Source of the DNA: Rossellomorea aquimaris | GTDB lineage: Bacteria; Bacillota; Bacilli; Bacillales; Bacillaceae_B | Reading direction: 5' to 3' | Length of the DNA: 64,000 nucleotides | NCBI RefSeq assembly: GCF_003315075.1 | Contig: NZ_QNRJ01000011.1 | Location: forward strand, 1 to 64,000 | Shown: piece after piece, positions 1 through 7,476 of the stretch | Position numbering within the stretch: the stretch's first letter is position 1 | How the letters are laid out: each line of letters begins with the position of its first letter | The notes under the pieces: model-generated | Told to the model about the DNA's origin: nothing | The model's input: only the letters and a program-made list of their open reading frames with translations | The model's database searches: none | Program-made: the position numbers and the translations under genes

Positions 1-163
1 CTTGTCACTTCCTATCTGGGAATTGGGTGTGTGGTAACCTCAATTATCTCCAGATTTCAGGGGGTGGCAATTTTTTTGCTCAAAAAGCCCTCTATCATAG
101 GAATTAGTAACCTATTTCTTATAAAAGTTTTGACAATACGTTACTACTTAAAGGGGGAAGAAA

Positions 164-433
164 ATGAAGAAAATCGGTTTGATTTTTGCCTCCATATTCT
201 TCTGTATAGTAAGTGGCTGTCAGGGCATCGAGTCAGTGGTTACAGAGGAACAAGCGAAATCCATCGTGATGGAATACCATACGAAACACAAAGGTGAAGT
301 TGAAATTCTCTCTGTGAAGACTGAATTCAATAAGTACATCATCACATGGGAAAACAAAGATAATTGTGAGAGCGGGACAGACAGTGTAAACAAAAAGGGC
401 GAAATCAAAAACCTCGTGACGTCTATATGTTGA
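164..433 (+). CDS. small secreted lipoprotein, unknown function
   Basis: An 89-residue protein with a typical lipoprotein signal: KK at the N terminus, a hydrophobic stretch, and a lipobox VSGC around residues 16-19, so it is probably anchored to the outer face of the membrane. The mature part (about 70 residues) is charged and ends with two cysteines (ESGTD region and the last residue), which could pair. The start is set by a strong AAAGGGGG ribosome site a few bases upstream. The next lipoprotein gene overlaps its stop codon, so the two are probably co-transcribed. I do not recognise the family. Confidence 0.75.
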   Translation: MKKIGLIFASIFFCIVSGCQGIESVVTEEQAKSIVMEYHTKHKGEVEILSVKTEFNKYIITWENKDNCESGTDSVNKKGEIKNLVTSIC

Positions 434-843
434 AAAAATGTGTGATCTTTTTATATGTTCTGATTCCATTCGTATTATTAATGGTGACAGGTTGTTCAAG
501 TGAAGTAGAAAATGAAGAGCAGAAAATTATCGTTCAAAAGCGGACTGACGATGAAAATCAATATGAAGATTTTAAAGAAATCACAGACAATGAACAAGTT
601 CGTAATGTGAAAAGGATATTGGATGAAGCGAATTGGAAAGACGCACACGTAACGTTCGTTCGTCCGGCAGATTATCAATTTGTCTTTCAGTTTAAAAATC
701 CACAAATAGAAGCAAAAGCTGTGTTATTCAGTGTTTGGGTTAGTCCGAAAAAAGATTTATTGGAGATGACCAGAGGAGAGCACGAATTTACGCAGCTCAC
801 AAAAGAAGAATCGGCACGTTTGTTTGAAATGATTCGTGAATAG
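427..843 (+). CDS. small lipoprotein, unknown function
   Basis: A 138-residue predicted lipoprotein: hydrophobic signal segment (residues about 5-20) ending in the lipobox VTGC. The mature domain is alpha/beta-like with a charged linker after the cysteine (EVENEEQK). The start codon lies inside the last codons of the preceding gene, so translation is probably coupled. The same layout (short lipoprotein with a mixed beta domain) is common in Bacillaceae surface proteins, but I cannot assign a function. Confidence 0.75.
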   Translation: MLKKCVIFLYVLIPFVLLMVTGCSSEVENEEQKIIVQKRTDDENQYEDFKEITDNEQVRNVKRILDEANWKDAHVTFVRPADYQFVFQFKNPQIEAKAVLFSVWVSPKKDLLEMTRGEHEFTQLTKEESARLFEMIRE

Positions 844-845
844 AG

Positions 846-1191
846 GAGTATTCCTATCAAGAAAAAGAATGGCTGCTTCCAGTATTCGTTTTCCATTGAT
901 ATTTTTTTATGTACATTGGAACTTGGGTCGGTTATGAAGATGTAGCCATTAAAGAGGCGCCTAAAACAATCCGGGAAGCGTTATACGATGATTCTGAGAG
1001 TTTGGGTTATCGTATCTTTCAAGACAACACTCACACTTACATTTAGAGGTCATCCCGGTACGTCTTCCCGGGACAACCTGTTTAACCTTATTCTAAAAAA
1101 GCTTTCGAATAATGGGGCTTATATTGTCGAGACCTATCATCCATTGGAAAATGGCGAGGAAGAAGTAGCGATATACTTACCTATTCAATGA
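846..1191 (+). pseudogene. decayed small gene, at least two frameshifts
   Basis: Protein-like stretches occur in successive frames with no single open frame: an N-terminal piece reading YQEKEWLLPVFVF near 856-900, a middle piece from 909 (MYIGTWVGYEDVAIKEAPK and onward) ending at a stop near 1044, and a C-terminal piece (about 1050-1191, RDNLFNLILKKLSNNGAYIV...) ending with EEEVAIYLPIQ. A ribosome-like AGGAG precedes it. The simplest reading is one gene of roughly 110 residues with an N-terminal membrane segment that has been broken by small indels. The family is not recognised. A sequencing or assembly error is an alternative explanation. Confidence 0.4.
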
Positions 1192-1214
1192 GAGGGTCTT
1201 CCATACGTTACACA

Positions 1215-1410
1215 AACGGATCATAAAAAGAAAGAGTGAATCATATATCAAAATTCCGGGTCATAAACGGCTGAAACCGGATCATATATCTGAAAAGCGG
1301 ATCATAAGTCGAGAAAACCGGTTCATATATTGGATGATAGGAACCTCATGAACGGTTTCAATCTCAAAGAAGCCCATTGATGGTCATAAAACGGGATATT
1401 TTCATAGATT
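1215..1410. repeat. helically phased 20-21 bp TCAT-core repeat array (copy 1)
   Basis: This gene-free stretch holds imperfect units with core CGGWTCATAWAT. The TCAT core starts at 1221, 1241, 1261, 1282, 1302 and 1323 (steps 20, 20, 21, 20, 21), with weaker units continuing to about 1402. Units share CGG before and GAAAAC-like bases after the core. A second array with the same unit and period lies at 62376-62481. Steps are not multiples of three, so this is not coding repetition. The rest of the 1192-1608 gap has only the start region of the next gene. Confidence 0.7.
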
Positions 1411-1608
1411 TTGATCAAAAACAAGCTTGAACTCAGGGGCAAAACCTATTTTTTAAAAAAAATGTGATGATAGGTGGAGAAGTGTATCTATCATTCAATT
1501 TGATCATACACGATATCCGCTAGATTAGTATTGGAGGCTGTCTTGAATAGGGATTTTGCTACTATACTCAAACAAGGTGGTCTGAAAAGGAAAGAGGGGG
1601 TATTCAAC

Positions 1609-1833
1609 ATGAAATTTCTCTGGGCGGCTGCCAACATTCTGATTCCGGTTCTGGTGTTATTTCTGGCTTTTGCTACATGGATCGGGTACATTGCTGAAGA
1701 TATTCGGGAGTATTATCACTTTAAATGGGCAGCCCTACTTCTTTTGTTAGTGGGGTACGGTGTACAGTTTTACAAAAAAACAATCGGACTGATCATCGTA
1801 ATGTTAAGCCTTGTTATTTGGTTTTTATTATAG
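1609..1833 (+). CDS. small membrane protein (two to three TM segments)
   Basis: A 74-residue protein made almost wholly of hydrophobic segments: residues about 4-27 (ANILIPVLVLFLAFATWIGYI), a short polar loop with EDIREYYHFK, then 40-55 and 59-74. The frame is open further upstream to 1531, but the ATG at 1609 follows AGAGGGGG at a good distance and begins the natural membrane segment, so I chose it. Family not recognised; a role cannot be inferred. Confidence 0.65.
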   Translation: MKFLWAAANILIPVLVLFLAFATWIGYIAEDIREYYHFKWAALLLLLVGYGVQFYKKTIGLIIVMLSLVIWFLL

Positions 1834-1889
1834 TTGGCTCGCCCTTAATGAAATGGAAGGTTAGTAGAAAAAAATGAAGAGGTGTTAAG

Positions 1890-2444
1890 TTGAAAGATTT
1901 TACGATTAGTACAGAAACTGAAAGATTGATCATACGACCTTTGAAGGTTGCTGATTATCCAAACTGGCTTGGGGAATTCGAAAGCAGATTTGCTTCCTCC
2001 AGCAGGCACGATCTGGGGAAAATGGATATGAGTGAATGCACGGAAGAATGGTTCGGTCAGTTGGTGAAGAATCATCAGGAACTGGCTGGTAATGATGTAG
2101 CCCACGTATTTGGTGTGTTTAGAAAAGAGGATCACAAGCACGTGGGTATGGTTGATTTCTCTACGTTATCAAGGAATGATTTTCAATGGGGAAGGATCGG
2201 TTACACCATACATAACCAGCATTGGAAGAACGGGTACGGCAAAGAAGCAGTGAAATCTGCATTGAATTTAGCTTTTCATGACTTGAATTTCCACCGCATT
2301 GAAGCTCATATCAACCTCGATAATACTCCTTCCATAAAGCTTGCTGAAAGCGTCGGGATGGAATTTGAATGCATCAGGAAAGGTTTTATCTATGAGTTCG
2401 GTGAATGGACGGATAATATGATTTACTATTTAAATGCAGGGTAA
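1890..2444 (+). CDS. GNAT family N-acetyltransferase, RimJ/RimL type
   Basis: A 184-residue acetyl-CoA-dependent N-acetyltransferase of the ribosomal-protein-alanine acetyltransferase-like branch. The N terminus TERLIIRPLKVADYP is the family's beta-1/alpha-1 region, the middle has GRIGYTIHNQHWKNGYGKEAVKSAL (the acetyl-CoA pyrophosphate-binding loop, G-x-G type), and the end has HRIEAHINLDNTPSIKLAESVGM, the usual motif near the acceptor site. Starts with TTG after AGAGGTG. In such Bacillus proteins the substrate may be a protein N terminus or a small amine; not determinable here. It heads a set of closely spaced genes running to 4283. Confidence 0.88.
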   Translation: MKDFTISTETERLIIRPLKVADYPNWLGEFESRFASSSRHDLGKMDMSECTEEWFGQLVKNHQELAGNDVAHVFGVFRKEDHKHVGMVDFSTLSRNDFQWGRIGYTIHNQHWKNGYGKEAVKSALNLAFHDLNFHRIEAHINLDNTPSIKLAESVGMEFECIRKGFIYEFGEWTDNMIYYLNAG

Positions 2445-2486
2445 GGTATTTTCTTCAATACAATTAGTATAGGGAGGTGAATATTC

Positions 2487-3284
2487 ATGGGACAAGGAAA
2501 ACTCGTAACGAAAAATCAGATGGTTCATGACTTAGGGGAATTAGGTGTACACCAAGGCATGACCATCATCGTCCATTCTTCCTTAAAATCATTGGGAAGA
2601 GTCATTGGTGGCCCGGTTTCTGTTATCCTGGCTCTGGAAGAAACCGTCGGGGGAGAAGGAAACATCGTGATGCCGACACAGACCGAGCAGTTATGTGACC
2701 CGGCAGAATACGGAAGCGGCTATACAGATGAAGAGATGAAGATCATCAGAGATAACATGCCGACTTATCACCCCGATTTAACCCCTACATGCTATATGGG
2801 CTTCATTCCTGAGACGTTCAGGAAGCAAAAGAGAGTGGTTCGAAGTGCCCATCCCCACACGTCCTTTGCCGCCTGGGGTAAGCATGCTAAATACATAACA
2901 GAAGATCATGGCCTTCACTTTTCTTTAAATCAAAACTCACCATTAGGAAAAATCTACGAATTAAATGGCTATATTTTATTACTCGGAGCACCGACAGATT
3001 CGAATACCTCACTACATCTGGCTGAATACAGACAAGAAAACACTTTTGTTAAAGAAAAGATCTGGGATGTGAAGGTTGAAAAGAATCATATAGGAGTATG
3101 GACGACGTATCAGGATATTAACAATGACTCGGATGATTTTGATAAGATATTTGATGCTTTTCGTAAAGATACAGACAATGTAAAAGAAGGCTTGGTCGGT
3201 GAAGCGAGGAGTTATTTAATCCCCATGAGAGAAATGGTTGAGTATGCTGTCGGGTGGATGAATGAAAACAGGGAGGAGACATGA
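2487..3284 (+). CDS. aminoglycoside N(3)-acetyltransferase family protein (YokD-like)
   Basis: A 265-residue member of the AAC(3) family, which transfers acetyl from acetyl-CoA to the 3-amino group of 2-deoxystreptamine aminoglycosides; several chromosomal Bacillus members (for example YokD) have other or unknown substrates. Family marks seen: IIVHSSLKSLGRVIGGP near residue 28, the acetyl-CoA region NIVMPTQTEQ near 60, and SAHPHTSFAAWGKHA near 127 with HGLHF and SPLGKIYELNGYILLLG following. Length is typical. Good ribosome site AGGGAGGTGA. It is followed after one base by the VOC gene. Whether it confers resistance cannot be told from sequence. Confidence 0.87.
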   Translation: MGQGKLVTKNQMVHDLGELGVHQGMTIIVHSSLKSLGRVIGGPVSVILALEETVGGEGNIVMPTQTEQLCDPAEYGSGYTDEEMKIIRDNMPTYHPDLTPTCYMGFIPETFRKQKRVVRSAHPHTSFAAWGKHAKYITEDHGLHFSLNQNSPLGKIYELNGYILLLGAPTDSNTSLHLAEYRQENTFVKEKIWDVKVEKNHIGVWTTYQDINNDSDDFDKIFDAFRKDTDNVKEGLVGEARSYLIPMREMVEYAVGWMNENREET

Positions 3285-3285
3285 G

Positions 3286-3954
3286 ATGCAATTATTTCAT
3301 TATCACTGGTGGACGGACAAAGTGGAGGAAATGGAAAGGTTTTATCTGGAGTCAGGATTTAAAACCACGTTAAGAGTCGGTCGATACAATGGGGAAATGC
3401 ATACATTCAATCCTCCTTTGAACTGGGAAGATTTCCGGGATAAAAACATTCGATTTAGAATCATCGAGATGGTCAAAGGTCAAACCAACCTGACATTTGG
3501 ACACGGAAAAAGGGATATGTTCGACCATATCGGCTTCTTGGTTACGGAGGTTGAGTATTCAAAGGTCATAGAAAGAGCGGAAGAACTAAAGTGGAAGGTC
3601 AATGAAGGCGAACGAAGAACGTTCATATCAACTCCCTGGAAGTTTCGGATCGAACTTCAAAAAAGGCGGGAAGTGGTGACACAAGAAAAACAACCATCTA
3701 TACAAGCGATGGAGATTCAAATGCCCTTCCGTGAGGATCCTGCCTTGGTAAGCAGTCTATTAAACTTTGAACTGATCGAACAAACTGGTGGAAACGTGAC
3801 AATAGGGAACGACGAGTGCACCCTTATTTTTTGCAACAGTGAGGAGAAGGAAGCGAGTCTGCATACCGTTGCGTACCTTGCTGATGATGATTTCAGCAAC
3901 GTAGATCCTGTTCATACGAAATTAATTGGTAGAACACAAAGGTGGAATCAGTGA
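3286..3954 (+). CDS. VOC-superfamily (glyoxalase-like) protein, two-module
   Basis: A 222-residue cytosolic protein. The N-terminal half (MQLFHYHWWTDKVEEMERFYLESGF) has the start of a vicinal-oxygen-chelate module: a metal-ligand-type His, then the 'xxxxFYLESGF' helix, and DHIGFLV near residue 80. The second half is a weaker, diverged module. I chose the ATG at 3286 after GGGAGGAG, two bases past the upstream stop, rather than the longer open frame. The product is probably a small-molecule-binding or modifying enzyme; substrate unknown. The adjacent AAC(3)-type gene suggests a shared transcript, not necessarily a shared pathway. Confidence 0.72.
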   Translation: MQLFHYHWWTDKVEEMERFYLESGFKTTLRVGRYNGEMHTFNPPLNWEDFRDKNIRFRIIEMVKGQTNLTFGHGKRDMFDHIGFLVTEVEYSKVIERAEELKWKVNEGERRTFISTPWKFRIELQKRREVVTQEKQPSIQAMEIQMPFREDPALVSSLLNFELIEQTGGNVTIGNDECTLIFCNSEEKEASLHTVAYLADDDFSNVDPVHTKLIGRTQRWNQ

Positions 3955-4283
3955 AACGACACCTTTTCATCATGGGGATTTTGATCCTGTTCTTGGCAGC
4001 ATGCGGCAACCAGGACGAAATCATCGACCCTCACTTTATGTGGAGAGGTAATAAATATATCACTACCTATGAACCCGTAGAGGAAGAGCGACTAGAAGAA
4101 CAGGTAGGTGTTATAAAATCGGAGGTGAAAGCCCCAATCGATGAGAATGGGGAAGCCACGGATCTTCCGGAAGGCACGCTCCTTTTTAAAATTGACGATC
4201 AAAATGAAAATCCTGCAGATATGCTGGCTTATCAAATCGGGAATCGATTCTATATAGCAAGGAAACTGATGATCCATCATTAA
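3951..4283 (+). CDS. small lipoprotein, unknown function
   Basis: A 110-residue predicted lipoprotein. The hydrophobic signal (HLFIMGILILFLAACG) ends with lipobox LAAC. The mature part is acidic and has FMWRGNKYITTYEPV and a C-terminal GNRFYIARK strand, a pattern seen in small Bacillus surface proteins that I cannot name. The GTG at 3951 overlaps the upstream TGA in a GTGA junction and follows AAAGG, so it is preferred over the GTG at 3942. Last gene of the 1890-4283 run. Confidence 0.7.
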   Translation: MKRHLFIMGILILFLAACGNQDEIIDPHFMWRGNKYITTYEPVEEERLEEQVGVIKSEVKAPIDENGEATDLPEGTLLFKIDDQNENPADMLAYQIGNRFYIARKLMIHH

Positions 4284-4422
4284 GTAGCATATGAAACTCT
4301 TTTGTTTTGGTATGGTCACTTGGGGACTTCCTAATGAAAATCCAGGAATAATATGGAACCTTTTTCCCGTGAATACGTACATGTAGGAAAGGCCTTTTTA
4401 TTCGCATGAAGGAGGAGTCATG

Positions 4423-4707
4423 ATGGATTATGGATTACTTACCATTGGAGTCGCTCTATTACTGATTTCGTATCTCGTCGGAGTGAAAAAACAAACGTGG
4501 CTGCTGGCAGGCTTTAATGAAAAAATGATCAAGGATAAGTCTATGTTAGGGACGATTACGGGGCTTCTATTCTTTCTTCCGTTAGGGGTGCTTGGGATTG
4601 TTAACAGTCTGTTCGATTATGCCCATGAGGGAACCGTTTTTGTAGCAGTCATGTTGATCTTACTTACCGTGGTGTATCTACTTATTAATCGTAAACTACT
4701 GAAATGA
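4423..4707 (+). CDS. DUF3784-like small membrane protein
   Basis: About 94 residues with three predicted membrane segments: residues 5-18 (LLTIGVALLLISYLVGV), 44-62, and 74-90. Between the first two is KKQTWLLAGFNEKMIKD, resembling the conserved 'W/LLAGYN' loop of DUF3784 proteins. ATG codons at 4420 and 4423 both follow AAGGAGGAG; 4423 has the better spacing. Function of the family is unknown. The next gene starts 13 bases later and may be co-transcribed. Confidence 0.65.
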   Translation: MDYGLLTIGVALLLISYLVGVKKQTWLLAGFNEKMIKDKSMLGTITGLLFFLPLGVLGIVNSLFDYAHEGTVFVAVMLILLTVVYLLINRKLLK

Positions 4708-4720
4708 AGGGTGCGCTTGT

Positions 4721-5566
4721 ATGGAAGGAAAGCATATAACAATCAATGGCAAATCGATCTATGTTTGTGTCCAAGGGCAAGGGAAGCCGATCCTCTTTCT
4801 CCACGGCGGGCCGGGCGGGAGCCTTGAATATTTCCTGCCACATATGGAGCCTCTGGCTGAAGACTATCAGATAATTTTATATGATCAATCGGGTTGCGGG
4901 AAGTCAGGAGGCGATACCTATTCCATAGAAGAGGAAATTCACACTCTTGAAGGCATAAGAAAGGCACTGAGCCTGGAGAAAGTGACGCTGTTCGGCGAGT
5001 CGTGGGGGAGTATCTTAGCATTGTCTTATGCAGCAAGGTATCCATCCCATATCCACAAAATCATTCTAACGGCCGCCATCGGTCTATCCTCCAAAGACTA
5101 TGTAACGTTCAAAAAAGTCTTACTTCAAAAGCTGGGTCCCTATAAAAAAATCCTGCTCGGTTACTATTCGCTATCTTCTATTTTCCGCGTAGATGCATCC
5201 CGAAAGCTAAACAATCTGATGGACCCTTATTATGTGCATTCAGTCCATACTTTGAAAAAGAAAAAAGAGATTTGCTACAACAAAGAGGCCCTGGAAAGCA
5301 TAGGCAAAGACATTGAACAGAACTACAACCTATTCCCCTCCCTGTCTCAAATTGAAGCTCTGCCTATTTTGATCGCTCAAGGATCGCATGATATTCTACC
5401 CCCTGCTTATATAAGGGTAAATGTACTCCCATACTTAAGAAACGCAGAACTAGTGGAAGTAAAAGAAAGCGGACATTGGACGATCCTGGAACAACCTGAA
5501 GAAATGCTGAGATTGATCCGATCGTATATAGGAGGTCACGGGGACAGGTACCTTGGCTCTTTTTGA
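4721..5566 (+). CDS. alpha/beta hydrolase, prolyl aminopeptidase-like
   Basis: A 281-residue serine hydrolase. It carries HGGPGG (residues 28-33), the oxyanion/HGGPGG signature of S33 prolyl aminopeptidases, DQSGCGKS near 55, the nucleophile elbow GESWGS with Ser94, an acid-containing QGSHDILPP, and a histidine in ESGHW near the C terminus, so the triad looks complete. Likely cytosolic; it may cleave N-terminal proline peptides or act as an esterase. Oddity: the last dozen residues (GGHGDRYLGSF) are encoded by a copy of the GGGGACAGGTACC dispersed repeat, so the natural end may once have been earlier. Confidence 0.85.
   Translation: MEGKHITINGKSIYVCVQGQGKPILFLHGGPGGSLEYFLPHMEPLAEDYQIILYDQSGCGKSGGDTYSIEEEIHTLEGIRKALSLEKVTLFGESWGSILALSYAARYPSHIHKIILTAAIGLSSKDYVTFKKVLLQKLGPYKKILLGYYSLSSIFRVDASRKLNNLMDPYYVHSVHTLKKKKEICYNKEALESIGKDIEQNYNLFPSLSQIEALPILIAQGSHDILPPAYIRVNVLPYLRNAELVEVKESGHWTILEQPEEMLRLIRSYIGGHGDRYLGSF
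5533..5566 (+). repeat. GGGACAGGTACC-family repeat overlapping a gene end
   Basis: The sequence CACGGGGACAGGTACCTTGG followed by CTCTTTTTGA matches the left arm of the hairpin at 6183-6233. It lies in frame at the 3' end of the hydrolase gene and supplies its final codons and stop. A T-run follows the repeat, so it may also help end transcription. Confidence 0.6.
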
Positions 5567-5653
5567 AGAAATCAAGGGGATGTTCTCGGTGGTCTTTTTT
5601 AGAATAGGCTAAATATAAATGACGTATCAAATCGTTTAAGAAGGGGGAATTTC

Positions 5654-6172
5654 GTGTTTTTATTTATCGCATTGGCGCTACTCTCTCTAAATGTGGCCTT
5701 CTTTATATTAAAGCTAGTGGCTCCTTATTCGGAAATGATGAACTCATTTAAAACAGTGAATGGATTTTGGAAAGCTCAAGCGGCTTGTTTGGCTTGTGTC
5801 TTCCTCTTCGTATTTCTGCATTATTCAGGGGAAGAGAGAGCCAAATGGCATACTAGCCCTGACTATGTTTCAGAAGGGAATTTGTATTTGGGTGATGAGA
5901 AGGGGAGCATCGAGTACAATTCATTTGTCGTGGAGGAAAAAAACTTTGAGACGAATCTTATTCTACCTGAAAAGGCCATAGGTGCAGATAAAGTGCGCCT
6001 TCTATTCACACACGATGGTCAAGGAAAAAAAGAACCGATAGCGTTACCCGATTCCCGGGAGAAGAAACAGCCAGTGACGCTGTGGTTTCCTGATAGTGGG
6101 CAATGGAGAATGGATATTGAAATAAACGGTTCCGTATATTCTTCAGTTGTGTTGCCTGTCAAAGAGAAATAG
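5654..6172 (+). CDS. membrane-anchored protein with extracellular beta domain
   Basis: A 172-residue protein with two N-terminal membrane segments (residues about 2-22 and 42-58) and a probable outside domain of some 110 residues rich in beta-strand patterns (VTLWFPDSGQWRMDIEINGSVYSSVVLPV), suggesting an immunoglobulin-like or carbohydrate-type fold. GTG start after AGAAGGGGGAA. I do not recognise the family. Confidence 0.6.
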   Translation: MFLFIALALLSLNVAFFILKLVAPYSEMMNSFKTVNGFWKAQAACLACVFLFVFLHYSGEERAKWHTSPDYVSEGNLYLGDEKGSIEYNSFVVEEKNFETNLILPEKAIGADKVRLLFTHDGQGKKEPIALPDSREKKQPVTLWFPDSGQWRMDIEINGSVYSSVVLPVKEK

Positions 6173-6182
6173 CCGATACACG

Positions 6183-6233
6183 GGGACAGGTACCCTGGCT
6201 TTTTTACGGAATAAGAGCCAAGGTACCTGTCCC
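6183..6233. repeat. GGGACAGGTACC palindromic repeat (hairpin)
   Basis: Left arm 6183-6200 (GGGACAGGTACCCTGGCT) and right arm 6216-6233 (AGCCAAGGTACCTGTCCC) pair over 18 bases with one mismatch and a 15-base loop containing a T-run. Related sequence occurs at 5536-5556 and, more loosely, at 48663-48681. It sits just after the gene ending at 6172 and may act as terminator. Confidence 0.7.
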
Positions 6234-6305
6234 TATGGTCTTAATTGGTACGAAGCGAAAGGGCAGGATTGCCGAAAAAAAGTTGAGTAAAGGGGCGAGA
6301 GTACG

Positions 6306-6902
6306 ATGAAACGAATGCCGTTTGAACCACCAACAGAACATTATGAAGAACGAATTAAAGACATTGATGAACAGATCTGTCACTTCATTAAACAACGAAA
6401 GGACCTTTCTGATAATGATCCTGGTTTTCCAACTAAACAACTGATCTCCACTTGGGCAGAGAAGTATGATTTCCATGAGGAATTTTTAAATAGCGTGTTT
6501 TCTCATTTCTTACAAGAAGAAATGTTCAGACCGGTTGTTGAGCCTAAAGGGTTTATGAGGAACATACCAATCTTAAAATCATTTGAAAAAGATGATATGT
6601 TTTTCTCGGTAACATTCGTACGTCAATTTGAAAATGCCAGTGTCATTCACTTTACCATTGATACGGACGCATCCGATGAGTATCCCCGGGAATTTCGGGA
6701 GCATACATTTTTTGACCTATCAATAGAAGGAGCAGAGGATTACGAGTGTCGTAACGAAGGAGGAGGAGGCTCCAGGGGGCATACATCCTATACATACATT
6801 GTATCACCAGCATTACCCGACGATTTTTCAAACATTCATTTCGTTTTTAGAGAATGTAAAATGCCATTTCAGAAGCCAACGGGTTTTGAAATTATTATAT
6901 GA
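6306..6902 (+). CDS. hypothetical protein with N-terminal helical segment
   Basis: A 198-residue soluble protein. The N terminus (HYEERIKDIDEQICHFIKQRKDLS) resembles the first helix of chorismate mutase-like 'I-x-x-ID-x-Q-I' segments found at the start of several Bacillus hypotheticals; the rest is a beta-rich domain with a Gly-rich loop (NEGGGGSRGHTSYTY near residue 150). No catalytic motif can be named. Start ATG follows AAAGGGGCGAGAG. Family seen before only as uncharacterised; function unknown. Confidence 0.65.
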   Translation: MKRMPFEPPTEHYEERIKDIDEQICHFIKQRKDLSDNDPGFPTKQLISTWAEKYDFHEEFLNSVFSHFLQEEMFRPVVEPKGFMRNIPILKSFEKDDMFFSVTFVRQFENASVIHFTIDTDASDEYPREFREHTFFDLSIEGAEDYECRNEGGGGSRGHTSYTYIVSPALPDDFSNIHFVFRECKMPFQKPTGFEIII

Positions 6903-6911
6903 ATGGGGGAT

Positions 6912-6961
6912 TAGGGTCTGATATCCGCAAGTTAAAGTCAGTGTGCAGAGGTCAGACCCTA
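6912..6961. repeat. TAGGGTCTGA palindromic repeat
   Basis: Arms TAGGGTCTGA (6912-6921) and TCAGACCCTA (6952-6961) form a perfect 10-bp stem. A single half copy (TTAGGGTCTGAA) is present near 59260. It lies between two converging genes (ending 6902 and 7015) and may serve as a terminator, though no clear T-run follows. Confidence 0.5.
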
Positions 6962-7014
6962 GTTGGGATTAAGAATGGTGCCTCTTATGGTGAAGGCACC
7001 ATTTCTATTTCCTC

Positions 7015-7476
7015 TTATTTCGAATACCTTGACACGTAAACGTATCGCTTAATAAATAAGAGAACTTGATATAAGCATTGATACTCATCATCCCGTTCAC
7101 GTTTCCTTGCTTCTCTATCAAATTCATCTTCTTTAATGTGTAAGTGGAAAGGATCGAATTCCTTTATTTCATCAGGAGCTTCTTCTGGATGGTAATGGCC
7201 ATGGAACTTCATCAACGTACCTGAAGCATCTTCCCAGTCATAGAAGTATTCTATGATCTCATTCGTCTGATTATCGATATACTCTACACATTTAAGGGAG
7301 GGAATGGGTAAGAAAAGTTTGAAACGAATACGTTTAGCTTGAACGGATAGATTTGGACCGTGGTGGCCAGGAACTTCCACACCGAAGATATTATTTACTT
7401 CTTCTATGATGTCCCTAAAGTCCAGTCGCTCGAGTCGAGGGAAGTTCGTCCGTTTAATCCCGAGTGTCTTCCGCAT
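7015..7476 (-). CDS. TumE/DUF6516-like protein, candidate toxin
   Basis: A 153-residue protein whose core (residues about 38-108) matches what I know of the TumE (DUF6516) family: a strand with RIRFKLFL, an EYIDNQTNEIIEYFYDW stretch, then a His-rich region GHYHPEE and FDPFHLHI that parallels the family's 'aPHHPE...phHkH'. Several TumE proteins are annotated as toxins of two-gene modules with an HTH partner; the mechanism is not certain. It overlaps the 3' end of the upstream HTH gene by 23 bases, which implies coupled translation. The C-terminal 40 residues are highly charged, then hydrophobic. Assignment is by motif memory, not search. Confidence 0.55.
   Translation of the reverse strand: MRKTLGIKRTNFPRLERLDFRDIIEEVNNIFGVEVPGHHGPNLSVQAKRIRFKLFLPIPSLKCVEYIDNQTNEIIEYFYDWEDASGTLMKFHGHYHPEEAPDEIKEFDPFHLHIKEDEFDREARKRERDDEYQCLYQVLLFIKRYVYVSRYSK

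Noticed and set aside
1-297. Open frame running in from the left edge (LVTSYLGIGCVV...)
   Set aside because: It overlaps the well-supported lipoprotein gene at 164, which has an ideal ribosome site; the frame has no family-like features.
1215-1410. CRISPR array
   Set aside because: Units are 20-21 bp with no constant 24-40 bp repeat plus unique spacer; no cas genes in the window.
2487-3284. Acquired resistance cassette
   Set aside because: The AAC(3)-type gene lies in a normal operon with no mobile element near; chromosomal relatives are common.
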